Source of the DNA: a virus
Virus record (IMG/VR): IMGVR_UViG_3300020177_000006
Location: 1-61,378 of that record
Direction: 5' to 3' (one strand)
Length of the DNA: 61,378 bases
Part shown: positions 52,192-60,055 of the stretch, in pieces
How positions within the stretch are numbered: the first letter of the stretch is position 1
Layout of the letters: each line of letters opens with the position of its first letter
Translations under genes and position numbers: made by a program
Notes under the pieces: generated by a model
Told to the model about the DNA's origin: nothing
Seen by the model: the letters and a program-made list of their open reading frames with translations, nothing else
Databases searched by the model: none

Positions 52192-53057
52192 ATTCTTTTA
52201 ATTAAATCAACTAAAATATTTATATTGTCTTTATAAATCTGTTTCGTAGGCACAGGTCTGTTCCAATAAACCATACCACCGTCTTTCATACTTTTATCTC
52301 TTAAATAATCTACTTTTTTACCTAACCATTTAAACTCTACAAATAATCTAGGTGCTGGGTCAAAATTAGGTTTTGTATAAACATATGTTTCAAATTTTCC
52401 TAATATATTTTTAATAGGTACGAATAGATTATTTAACTTAGGATTAATCCACTTTTCATTGTAAGTTACAATACCGTGATTTGGATATTTGTCTATGTGT
52501 TTTTCTATTTCTCTATAGTATATTTCATTTGTACCTAAAAACAGATACTTAAATTGTATATCTGATTTAACTGGTTTGTAAATACTAAAGTTTATTATTT
52601 TTTCAAATTGTTCTCCTATGCCATTAGGATAAACATCATAATCGCATAAGTCGTATATCTTTTTTGGTTTAAAATAATCTACGGCGTTTGAATATTCTTT
52701 AGGATGATTTTCTGAATATACAGATATGAGGTTACCACTAAACAACAAATGTAAAGTAAGTAATTGATCATTTGTGTATGAGCTTTTGTTCAAGTATGCT
52801 AGTGTCAACATACTTCTTCCTAGTATTAATGTTATATCGTTTGATGAAGGTGTATAAAAGTTAAATACCACATTTTCGTATTTTATATAACATTCATTAA
52901 TAGCATTAATATAGTCTTGTTGACTAAATTTGTGATGTGTCAAAATTACTAGTTGACTTTTAATGCCAATTGAGTTAAGATAGCAACAGTGTTCATAACT
53001 ATAATGAAAGAGACCATCACCAGGCTTACTTGTACACACTATATTTACAATTTTCAT
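52188..53057 (-). CDS. Glycosyltransferase-like protein (GT-B type)
   Basis: 289 residues from the start at 53057 (MKIVNIVCTSKPGDGLFHYS). The Gly-rich first loop and CCYLNSIGIKSQLVILTHH resemble GT-B enzymes; later KPNFDPAPRLFVEFKWLGK. First gene of the reverse operon. The predicted transcript start of the consensus promoter coincides with this ATG. An alternative start at 53075 would lie upstream of the predicted transcript. Confidence 0.55.
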   Translation of the reverse strand: MKIVNIVCTSKPGDGLFHYSYEHCCYLNSIGIKSQLVILTHHKFSQQDYINAINECYIKYENVVFNFYTPSSNDITLILGRSMLTLAYLNKSSYTNDQLLTLHLLFSGNLISVYSENHPKEYSNAVDYFKPKKIYDLCDYDVYPNGIGEQFEKIINFSIYKPVKSDIQFKYLFLGTNEIYYREIEKHIDKYPNHGIVTYNEKWINPKLNNLFVPIKNILGKFETYVYTKPNFDPAPRLFVEFKWLGKKVDYLRDKSMKDGGMVYWNRPVPTKQIYKDNINILVDLIKRI

Positions 53058-53063
53058 ATATAT

Positions 53064-53092
53064 ATTATAACACATTTTGATAAATTTGTCAA
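53064..53092 (-). promoter_or_regulatory. Consensus sigma70 promoter of the reverse operon
   Basis: On the reverse strand TTGACA (53087-53092), 17-bp spacer, TATAAT (53064-53069): a perfect match in both boxes and spacing. Transcription should begin near 53057, the A of the first gene's ATG. Confidence 0.8.
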
Positions 53093-53100
53093 TATTTATC
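53093..53100 (-). promoter_or_regulatory. Late-type promoter of the reverse operon (GATAAATA)
   Basis: GATAAATA on the reverse strand just upstream of the sigma70 promoter, predicted start near 53087. Suggests the operon can also be made late. Confidence 0.5.
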
Positions 53101-53101
53101 G

Positions 53102-53109
53102 TCTAAATA
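53102..53109 (+). promoter_or_regulatory. Late-type promoter of the forward operon (TCTAAATA)
   Basis: TCTAAATA exactly 5 nt before the ATG at 53115, no ribosome-binding site; leaderless transcript expected. Adjoins the reverse promoters. Confidence 0.5.
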
Positions 53110-53114
53110 AGTAT

Positions 53115-53549
53115 ATGAAATTCTATATTACTGGTACTCGTAGAGGCCTTGGTAAAGTATTAAATGAAAAATATGATACAGTTGATGACTTAAATAATTG
53201 TGATATATTCATTAATTGTAAGCATGATGGTTTTCAACAAGTAGAATTGCTTTATAAGGCTGCAAAACTTCATAAAAAAATAATCAATATAGGGTCTGCA
53301 GGAAGTGATTGGATAAAAGGTCACAAAGAAATGTATAGATATGGTATTGAAAAGAAAACACTAAGAGATGTAAATGAACAACTTTATTATGAAGGTGTTG
53401 ACACTTGTATAATTAACTTTGGTTATTTTGACTCACCAAGAAGTGCTAATATAGACAGTAAAAAAATGTCTATTGATTATTGTATTTCAATTATAGATTG
53501 GGTGTTAAATCAACCACATAGAGTCAAAGAGATAACTGTATGTCCTTAG
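53115..53549 (+). CDS. Compact short-chain dehydrogenase (SDR)
   Basis: 144 residues, against about 250 in the family. FYITGTRRGLGK is the cofactor loop (TGxxxGxG); NIGSAGS holds the Ser region (about 58-64); YGIEKK gives YxxxK (Tyr76, Lys80); then FGYFDSPRS in the PG-motif place. The parts between are shortened but the catalytic set is kept. First gene of the forward operon. Confidence 0.6.
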   Translation: MKFYITGTRRGLGKVLNEKYDTVDDLNNCDIFINCKHDGFQQVELLYKAAKLHKKIINIGSAGSDWIKGHKEMYRYGIEKKTLRDVNEQLYYEGVDTCIINFGYFDSPRSANIDSKKMSIDYCISIIDWVLNQPHRVKEITVCP

Positions 53550-53989
53550 ATATAGAAAAAATAAAAAGTGAACTAAAGCTATTACCTAAGTTTGATGAAC
53601 AAATTTGTCTTCAAGGTACCAAAGATAATTTAGATCCATTTTGGGGTGTGGGTAAATGGAATGAAAAATATGAAATGGGATATAAAGAAACAGATTTTAG
53701 CACATTTATTTTTGATCTGCCTTATATTAACAGTATTTTATCAGATTTAAAAATGTATCGTACCAGAGTAATGAATTTAAAACCTAAAACATGTTATACT
53801 TATCATAAAGATTTATCAAAAAGAATACACATACCTATTGAAACAAATGAAAGTTGTTTTATAATTATAGATAAACAAATTTTTCATTATCCTGCAGATG
53901 GTAATTATCATGTAGTTGATACAACAAAAAATCACACAGCATTAAACGCCTCCATGCTGGATAGAATACATATAGTAGGGGTTATATAA
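53540..53989 (+). CDS. Asp/Asn hydroxylase-like 2OG oxygenase
   Basis: 149 residues. YHKD (His89, Asp91) and His132 in NHTALNAS give the HxD...H iron site; Arg142 in DRIH may bind 2-oxoglutarate. The jelly-roll strands RTRVMNLKP and RIHIPIET fit the aspartyl/asparaginyl beta-hydroxylase group. Overlaps the SDR gene by 10 nt. Confidence 0.65.
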   Translation: MSLDIEKIKSELKLLPKFDEQICLQGTKDNLDPFWGVGKWNEKYEMGYKETDFSTFIFDLPYINSILSDLKMYRTRVMNLKPKTCYTYHKDLSKRIHIPIETNESCFIIIDKQIFHYPADGNYHVVDTTKNHTALNASMLDRIHIVGVI

Positions 53990-53992
53990 ATA
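53985..53992 (+). promoter_or_regulatory. T4-type late promoter inside the island
   Basis: TATAAATA overlapping the end of the oxygenase gene, exactly 5 nt before the ATG at 53998; leaderless transcript expected. Confidence 0.7.
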
Positions 53993-53997
53993 GTATT

Positions 53998-54285
53998 ATG
54001 AGTTATACATTTAGAAACGTTTATCAAAAACCAAACGAAGGTGTTGAAATTAACTTTTGGAACAATGACATATTAGCTTTGATTGATAGTTATTTTGACC
54101 AAGGTAAAATAACACAAAAACCTGTTAAAACTGTTGATGGTTTAGTAGAAACTTGGACAACAGTCTTTGTAGATCAAGCTGCCTATCAGGAATTTATAAA
54201 TGAACCAGTTAATACACAAAACGGTCAAAATTTAGAAAACTTTTGTTCTGAAAATTCAGTATCTTATAGTTTAGAGGGTCAATAG
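53998..54285 (+). CDS. Uncharacterised small protein
   Basis: 95 residues. MSYTFRNVYQKPNEGVEINF, then WTTVFVDQAAYQEFINEP. No family recognised. Own late promoter 5 nt upstream. The form (short, acidic, late) would suit a virion or regulatory protein as well as the pathway. Confidence 0.5.
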   Translation: MSYTFRNVYQKPNEGVEINFWNNDILALIDSYFDQGKITQKPVKTVDGLVETWTTVFVDQAAYQEFINEPVNTQNGQNLENFCSENSVSYSLEGQ

Positions 54286-54291
54286 AATATA

Positions 54292-54921
54292 ATGGATTGG
54301 TTATTTGCTATTTTTATAGGTGTCATTTGGTCCGAAATAATTTCACACTTAGGTGCTAGTATTTTATTACATAGACATTATTGTCACAATCAGTTTAAAG
54401 TTCCTGTATGGTTTGAAGTGTTAGGTCTTTCAATGCTGATGATTGCATGTATAAGAACACCCATTGGTTGGATTGCAAGCCATCGTATTCATCACAAACA
54501 TTCAGATGGTCCAGAAGACCCTCATGCATCTAAGTATGTAGGTTTTTGGAAAGTATTATTTACAACATGGGATATAAAAAATATACCAAGTAAATATGCT
54601 AGAGATTTGTATAAAAATCCTAGACTAGTTTTTTGCCACAAATACTGGTTACATATTTTAATTTCAGTAAATATAATTAGTTTTTTAATTAGTCCGTACT
54701 TTTGGATATCATTTTGTGTTGTACCATTTGTATTTGCTAAAATAGGATTTGGTTTATTAAATACAGTAGGTCATAGAACTCCAGGTGGTGCAAATGTACC
54801 ATGGTTAAACTTTTTTATTGCAGGTGAAGGATATCATAGAAATCACCATGACAATTTTAAAAGAATACGATTACACAAATACGATACAGGTGGTTGGTTA
54901 GCAGAGAAGTTATTTAAGTAA
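54292..54921 (+). CDS. Fatty-acid desaturase
   Basis: 209 residues. All three His boxes of the membrane desaturases are present: HRHYCH (27-32), HRIHHKH (about 64-70) and HRNHH (about 183-187). About four membrane helices. Shorter than host delta-9 desaturases (about 300). Cyanophages carry desaturases too; the role may be changing membrane lipids during infection or, in this cluster, acting on an acyl chain of the product. Confidence 0.85.
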   Translation: MDWLFAIFIGVIWSEIISHLGASILLHRHYCHNQFKVPVWFEVLGLSMLMIACIRTPIGWIASHRIHHKHSDGPEDPHASKYVGFWKVLFTTWDIKNIPSKYARDLYKNPRLVFCHKYWLHILISVNIISFLISPYFWISFCVVPFVFAKIGFGLLNTVGHRTPGGANVPWLNFFIAGEGYHRNHHDNFKRIRLHKYDTGGWLAEKLFK

Positions 54922-54946
54922 TATATATTATATTGATTTTTAAATT

Positions 54947-55528
54947 ATGAATACGACAGCAGTATCTTTTAGTTATAGTGAAAGCTCTATGAGTTATAGA
55001 GGTCTATTATTAATGGACCACTACATCAAATTTTCAAACATCATTAAATTGGATTTACCTATTTGCAATTCAAATAGACCAGACGGTATTATTCCTAAAG
55101 AGGTAGAAGCTATAGACAATATATTAAGTAAAAGTGATAAATTAGTTTTTTCTATACCTGAATACACTGGTCATTATTGTGTAGGTTTTAAAAATCTTAT
55201 GGACTGGTTAGTTGTAAAGGCATATTATAATGCAGATTTAGGTCAACAGTATTCAATATCAAATAAAGAAATATATGTTATATCATTTACACCTGTTAAA
55301 AAAGGTGCTGGCGATAGACATTTTGATATGACAAAAGAGTTGTTAGAAAAGTTAGGTGGTAACGTAAAAAAAATGTTTGTAAAACATGATTGTTGGGAAA
55401 AGTTAGTACCAGATAATTACAAGTTTGTCGAAAGTGAGAGTAAAGAAATAATTAACAAAAACATGCTAGATCAAGTAAGTGATTGGCAGAAAAAATATAA
55501 TGAATGGGATAGTAAATGGAAAAAATAA
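54947..55528 (+). CDS. NADPH-dependent FMN reductase-like flavoprotein
   Basis: 193 residues with flavodoxin-like fold: VSFSYSESSMSYRG (phosphate-binding loop), SIPEYTGHYCVGFKNLMDWL (about 88-107, typical PEY...P..LKN..DW pattern), IYVISFTP. Likely reduces flavin for neighbouring oxygenases or provides electrons to the desaturase. Overlaps the peroxiredoxin gene by 13 nt. Confidence 0.7.
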   Translation: MNTTAVSFSYSESSMSYRGLLLMDHYIKFSNIIKLDLPICNSNRPDGIIPKEVEAIDNILSKSDKLVFSIPEYTGHYCVGFKNLMDWLVVKAYYNADLGQQYSISNKEIYVISFTPVKKGAGDRHFDMTKELLEKLGGNVKKMFVKHDCWEKLVPDNYKFVESESKEIINKNMLDQVSDWQKKYNEWDSKWKK

Positions 55529-55947
55529 GTAGTAAAGGTCTTTACATTTTAAAAGATAAAAAAATTGTACCCTATGAAGTAGACGATAAATTAAAAATTA
55601 TATTATGTGGTATTCCTGGTGCATTTACAAACACTTGTACAAATAAACATCTTCCAGGGTTTGCAGAAAAATTAGATAAGTTAAAATTATTTGGTGTAGA
55701 TAAAGTAATATTTGTAAGTGTTAATGACGCATATGTCATGGATGTTTGGAATAAACAACATGGTCATTCTGAAATAGATAGTGTATCTGATCCATTGGCA
55801 GTGTTTACAAAACATCTTAAAAAAGATGTTGATTGGGGAGACAGTTTTGGTGTAAGAAGTGAACGATATGCTTTGTTAGTTGAAAATGGAAGTATAACAA
55901 AAGAATTTGAGGACCCATTTATAGATGGTGTTTTATATAAACTATGA
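55516..55947 (+). CDS. Peroxiredoxin (Prx5 type)
   Basis: 143 residues. GIPGAFTNTCTNKHLPGFAE is the Prx5 active-site segment, with peroxidatic Cys41; FVSVNDAYVMDVW and DWGDSFGVRSERYALLVENG follow as in the family. It removes peroxides, perhaps those formed by the nearby iron and flavin enzymes. Confidence 0.85.
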   Translation: MEKISSKGLYILKDKKIVPYEVDDKLKIILCGIPGAFTNTCTNKHLPGFAEKLDKLKLFGVDKVIFVSVNDAYVMDVWNKQHGHSEIDSVSDPLAVFTKHLKKDVDWGDSFGVRSERYALLVENGSITKEFEDPFIDGVLYKL

Positions 55948-56603
55948 TACAAGGTGTAGCTGAATACATAAACGTAGCAACTGATACAGAATTACTTTTG
56001 TCTTTGTACAATAAAGTTAAAAGTAATGTTAACAATACATTTGGTAAAACACCATTTGTAAGTTATTCACTTGAAGATAATAAAACAGGTAAACCTACGG
56101 GATATGAACAAGTATTTAATCCTATATTATCTAAACATAGAAAAGTACATCCACATTATCAATTTCGTTCAACAGGTTTCAATACAGCTGATAGTACAGA
56201 AAAAGATGTATTTGCTCATACAGATATAGATTTAGATACTGAACACCCTAATGGTTATAACATTGTTATACCTGTGTTTGGTAAATCTCGTATTGATTAT
56301 TTTGAAACAAAAGATGAAGAAGTTTATTTGCCTGAAAAAAACGCACATGGTCATGCATACTACCATGAGTTTAAAGCACAAAAAGAAATGGGTCAATACA
56401 CACCCGAGTTTGAAAAGTTTTTAAGTGATAGAAAAATAGGTGAAATAGTTTTAGAAAATAGACCAGTGTTAATTAGAACTGATATTATGCATAGAGTAGT
56501 TATTACAGAAGCACCTAGATGTGCTTGGGTAACAAGATGGAATAACATACCTAAGATATTAGACTATAAAGATTTTAAAGAAATGGTAGAAAATATATTA
56601 TGA
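55944..56603 (+). CDS. 2OG-Fe(II) oxygenase-like protein
   Basis: 219 residues. AHTDIDLD (His92, Asp94), GYNIVIPVFG, and DIMHRVVITEAPR (His183, Arg192) give an HxD...H...R iron/2OG site in a jelly roll. Substrate unknown. ATGA overlaps at both ends show tight coupling. Confidence 0.65.
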   Translation: MIQGVAEYINVATDTELLLSLYNKVKSNVNNTFGKTPFVSYSLEDNKTGKPTGYEQVFNPILSKHRKVHPHYQFRSTGFNTADSTEKDVFAHTDIDLDTEHPNGYNIVIPVFGKSRIDYFETKDEEVYLPEKNAHGHAYYHEFKAQKEMGQYTPEFEKFLSDRKIGEIVLENRPVLIRTDIMHRVVITEAPRCAWVTRWNNIPKILDYKDFKEMVENIL

Positions 56604-57415
56604 TATACCCTAAAAAAATAGATAAACAAATAAAAGATATGATTAATGAAGAATTACTTGATGTTGCAAAAAATGTACATCAACAAGGTGTAGCTGTATT
56701 CTATAATCAACAATTAAATGAAAAAGAATATATTGATACAATGAAAAGATTTGGTGAGTGTGAGGCTCCTAACTTGTTTATGAATCCAAAAGATTATCCA
56801 GAAATCTTTTTAGTTACAGGTAAAAAAGTTGATGGTAAAAAAATAGGTATGTTTGGAGATACAGAATTAGGTTGGCATTCAAATGGAAATTCTAGGCATT
56901 TGATAGACAAAATTTTAATTGCCTTGTATTGTGTAAAAGAAGATATTAATACAACTTTAAGTGTCTGTAACACTCAACAACCATTTTATGATATGTCAGA
57001 TGATGAAAAGAATTATTGGAGATCAATTACAATAAGATTAAAATTTAAAAACAATACAATATACAATTTAGAGGATGACGATCCCGAATTAGAATTTATG
57101 AGTAAAAACAAAGGAAGTATTCGTAAACTAGTTGATAAACATCCCCATACAGGCTTAGAATATTTTTATTTTCCGTATCATTTTATAACAAAAGCGTGGG
57201 AAGGTAAAAAACAAATAGACGCTGAAGAAATGATTAATAAATTAAAACCTAAAATATTTAAATCACAATATCAATATCATCACATTTTTAAAGAGGGTGA
57301 CTTGTTATTAATGGATCAATTTACAAGTTTACACCGTAGAACACCTGTGATGGATAACAATAGACTATTATGGAGGATTGCAAGTGACTTTAAACAAATC
57401 TATACCTTGGCCTAA
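56600..57415 (+). CDS. TauD/TfdA-like dioxygenase with HxN site (copy 1)
   Basis: 271 residues. TauD-family plan: LGWHSNGNSR (about 91-100) in the place of the HxD motif, and FKEGDLLLMDQFTSLHRR (His245, Arg) as distal part. The first carboxylate ligand, normally Asp, is Asn95 here. A paralogue at 60052 shows the same change. It may be a modified oxygenase, a halogenase-like or an inactive enzyme. Confidence 0.75.
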   Translation: MIYPKKIDKQIKDMINEELLDVAKNVHQQGVAVFYNQQLNEKEYIDTMKRFGECEAPNLFMNPKDYPEIFLVTGKKVDGKKIGMFGDTELGWHSNGNSRHLIDKILIALYCVKEDINTTLSVCNTQQPFYDMSDDEKNYWRSITIRLKFKNNTIYNLEDDDPELEFMSKNKGSIRKLVDKHPHTGLEYFYFPYHFITKAWEGKKQIDAEEMINKLKPKIFKSQYQYHHIFKEGDLLLMDQFTSLHRRTPVMDNNRLLWRIASDFKQIYTLA

Positions 57416-57992
57416 TATCACAACTAAAACTGGTGAAATACCTATGAAAAGACAGTATAGTTTAAGAGATATGTCATACTTAGATACTTTAGAAGCAAAA
57501 CCTATATTTGAAAAACAAGCAGAAATAATTATAAAAAATAATTATAAAGGTATTGTTGATATTGGTTGCAGACATGGACCTATCAATGATTTTTTACGTG
57601 AAAAAAATTATAAAGATTATCGTTACTACGGTTTTGATACATCGCCAGAGCCTATAGAGTTTGCTCAAAAAAGATGGATTAATGAAAACAACATTGAGTA
57701 CGAAGTAAGAGATTGGGCAAATCTAAAATCAGTAGATTACAAAGTAGATTGTATTATTTTTAGTGGTGTTTTGTTATATGAAGAAAATCATTATAAAATG
57801 TTTACTGATATAATGAATTACTATCAATGTAAAAATGCTGTAATACAAGAACCGTATCACACACAAAAATACTATGAAGAAAAATTAAAGTTAAAAACAA
57901 TTACAAACAATATGCAACAATATAAATTTAAAGAACAATATATTGTTGAGGCAGAAATATTTTGTGGTCGAAGACTTATTGCTCATGTATGA
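57384..57992 (+). CDS. SAM-dependent methyltransferase
   Basis: 202 residues from a GTG at 57384, chosen because GGAGG (57372-57376) lies 7 nt upstream; a TTG at 57378 is possible. IVDIGCRHGPIND is motif I, RYYGFDTSPEPIEFAQ motif II, DCIIFSGVLLY the following strand. Overlaps the TauD-like gene by 32 nt. Substrate unknown. Confidence 0.7.
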   Translation: MTLNKSIPWPNITTKTGEIPMKRQYSLRDMSYLDTLEAKPIFEKQAEIIIKNNYKGIVDIGCRHGPINDFLREKNYKDYRYYGFDTSPEPIEFAQKRWINENNIEYEVRDWANLKSVDYKVDCIIFSGVLLYEENHYKMFTDIMNYYQCKNAVIQEPYHTQKYYEEKLKLKTITNNMQQYKFKEQYIVEAEIFCGRRLIAHV

Positions 57993-58594
57993 TAGTAAAA
58001 AGATATTCAGAAAATCCTAATAAGTATTGGCCTTTAATTGAGAGATTTAGATTACAAACTTTTAATGAAGGCAATAATAGTATAACTTATAAAAAATATA
58101 ATCCTGATAATCCTAATATAGAAACGTGGATGTGTTTTAAAGATGATAAGTTAATATCAATATCAGCTGCTGAAAGTTCACACTATACAAACGATCCAAC
58201 TGTAGCAGTGCGAGTTTGTCGTTATCATATCTTAAAAGAATATAGACATACTCATTGTGGATTAATTATGGCTGAACACCAGATAAAGTGGGCAAGAGAA
58301 AAAGGATTTAAGATACTTTACATTACACATGACATTAAAAATAGAGCAATAAATAATCTATATCAAAGAAAAAGAAAGATGACTGATACTGCATTTAAAA
58401 AATTTATAAATGGAGAGTGGTACAAAAATTTAAAATTAGAAACAAAGTTTTTGTTTAAAACAGGTACAATGTTACAGTATGTTTATAGTATTAGATTACA
58501 AGGTGACTACAACTGGCAACCTAAATCTAATTTTATAATAGAAAGAGAACACAATGGAGAAATTATCGAAACACAATCTACCAACAATAGCTAA
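57989..58594 (+). CDS. GNAT acetyltransferase-like protein
   Basis: 201 residues from the ATG at 57989 (ATGA overlap). Pattern of phage GNAT-like proteins: WMCFKDDKLISISAAES, VRVCRYHILKEYRHTHCGLI (acetyl-CoA loop region), then WAREKGFKILYITHD and NLYQRK. Acceptor unknown. Confidence 0.6.
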   Translation: MIVKRYSENPNKYWPLIERFRLQTFNEGNNSITYKKYNPDNPNIETWMCFKDDKLISISAAESSHYTNDPTVAVRVCRYHILKEYRHTHCGLIMAEHQIKWAREKGFKILYITHDIKNRAINNLYQRKRKMTDTAFKKFINGEWYKNLKLETKFLFKTGTMLQYVYSIRLQGDYNWQPKSNFIIEREHNGEIIETQSTNNS

Positions 58595-59174
58595 TTTAAA
58601 TTTAAATATTAATTTAGCACAGTTAAGAAAGTCAACTGATTTAATAGCAGATACGTTTGTTGACGTTAGGTCTGCCAATCCAATGTTATGTATGAACCAT
58701 GAAGATTTGGTAAAAAGTGTATATGATAATTTTGAACAAATAAATTTAACAACACCTAGTGAAATTTTATCTCATACAACAAGTATAAAAGAAAGATTAA
58801 AAAGAAAAGAAGAACATTTATATAATATGCCAACTGAAATTTATAAAGGTAGTTATTTTGAAAATATTGTATCTCAATGTAAAGCACCTGCAAGTAGAAT
58901 AAGAATAACAAAATTAGCGCCTGGTAAAATGATACCTTGGCATGTTGATTATGATGTAAGTTATGGTGTTAGATGTATAGTGCCTATATATGGTGACAAT
59001 AATGTAATTAATTTATTTAAAAGAAATGATAAGATTGAAGCGTATAACCTTGAAGATGGACAAGCATATTTTTTAAATATAGGTTATAAACATGCTGTTG
59101 TAAATATGAGTAAAAAACCTAGAATAGCTTTAATGTTTACTTTAGACGGTACAGACGACTTACTGAATATATGA
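58554..59174 (+). CDS. Asp/Asn hydroxylase-like 2OG oxygenase
   Basis: 206 residues. RITKLAPGKMIPWHVDYDVS gives the HxD pair (His130, Asp132), YGVRCIVPIYGD the next strand, FLNIGYKHAVVN the distal His180 and KKPR the 2OG Arg190. Overlaps the GNAT-like gene by 41 nt. Confidence 0.75.
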   Translation: MEKLSKHNLPTIANLNLNINLAQLRKSTDLIADTFVDVRSANPMLCMNHEDLVKSVYDNFEQINLTTPSEILSHTTSIKERLKRKEEHLYNMPTEIYKGSYFENIVSQCKAPASRIRITKLAPGKMIPWHVDYDVSYGVRCIVPIYGDNNVINLFKRNDKIEAYNLEDGQAYFLNIGYKHAVVNMSKKPRIALMFTLDGTDDLLNI

Positions 59175-60055
59175 AGGAAAAATTAAAAGATAATCGTTGG
59201 GTAGACGTACCAACATTTAAAGAAGTAAAAGATATAATAAGTCAACAACTAATTTCAGATACTTATTATAAAAGAGGTAGTGGTCATGCAACAAATGATT
59301 TAAATAAGGTAGAAGAATTACATAGAAAATGGGTAAGTGAAATAATAGATTTATCAGATTTCAATTATTGTTATTTTACAAATGGTACAACAGATGCTAT
59401 TCATCATTGGGTAATGACAGAAAAAAGAGAGTGGCAAAAACTTTGTTACGGTGAATATGAATATGCTGACATTATAAGTAGACCTAGTATTGTAACTTGT
59501 GATGTGCCGGGTCAATATATGAATGAGGAAACTGGAAGAGCAGCATTGAAAGGCAAAATAGATAATAATAAACCTCTGTATATATCAATACCCTCAGCTG
59601 CTGATGGAAATTATTTTGATCCAGGTAAAATTGAAGCACCTGTAATTTTAGATTGTACTTATGTAGGTTCAACAAATATTCAAAGAATAAATCTACCAAA
59701 AAATACTGAACAAGTTTTTTTTAGTTTTTCTAAAGGATTTGGTCTTATAGGTCAACGACTTGGATTAGTATATACAAAAGAACCACATTCTACACTTGAT
59801 AGATTAAAAAGATTTGAGAATTGGAATTATAATGGCGTTAAAACTATAGAATTAATAATAAGTAATTTTAAAGTTGATGAAATGTGGAATAAGTATAGAG
59901 AAAAACAAGTACAAATTTGTAATGAATATAGCTTTAAACCGTCTGATTGTTTTTATTTAGCAACCACTAGAGATGAGTATTATGCTGAAAGACGTAGAAT
60001 GAAATGGAATGATACAGCAAGAATTTGTATAACACCATTGTTAGAAAATTTATGA
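59171..60055 (+). CDS. PLP-dependent aminotransferase-like protein
   Basis: 294 residues. YFTNGTTDAIHHW (phosphate-binding part), VILDCTYVGSTN (Asp region) and FFSFSKGFGLIGQRLGLVY (PLP Lys in SFSKGF) follow fold-type I aminotransferases. Shorter than the usual 380-400, mainly in the C-terminal domain. ATGA overlaps on both sides. It may use the same amino acid as the oxygenases next to it. Confidence 0.7.
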   Translation: MKEKLKDNRWVDVPTFKEVKDIISQQLISDTYYKRGSGHATNDLNKVEELHRKWVSEIIDLSDFNYCYFTNGTTDAIHHWVMTEKREWQKLCYGEYEYADIISRPSIVTCDVPGQYMNEETGRAALKGKIDNNKPLYISIPSAADGNYFDPGKIEAPVILDCTYVGSTNIQRINLPKNTEQVFFSFSKGFGLIGQRLGLVYTKEPHSTLDRLKRFENWNYNGVKTIELIISNFKVDEMWNKYREKQVQICNEYSFKPSDCFYLATTRDEYYAERRRMKWNDTARICITPLLENL

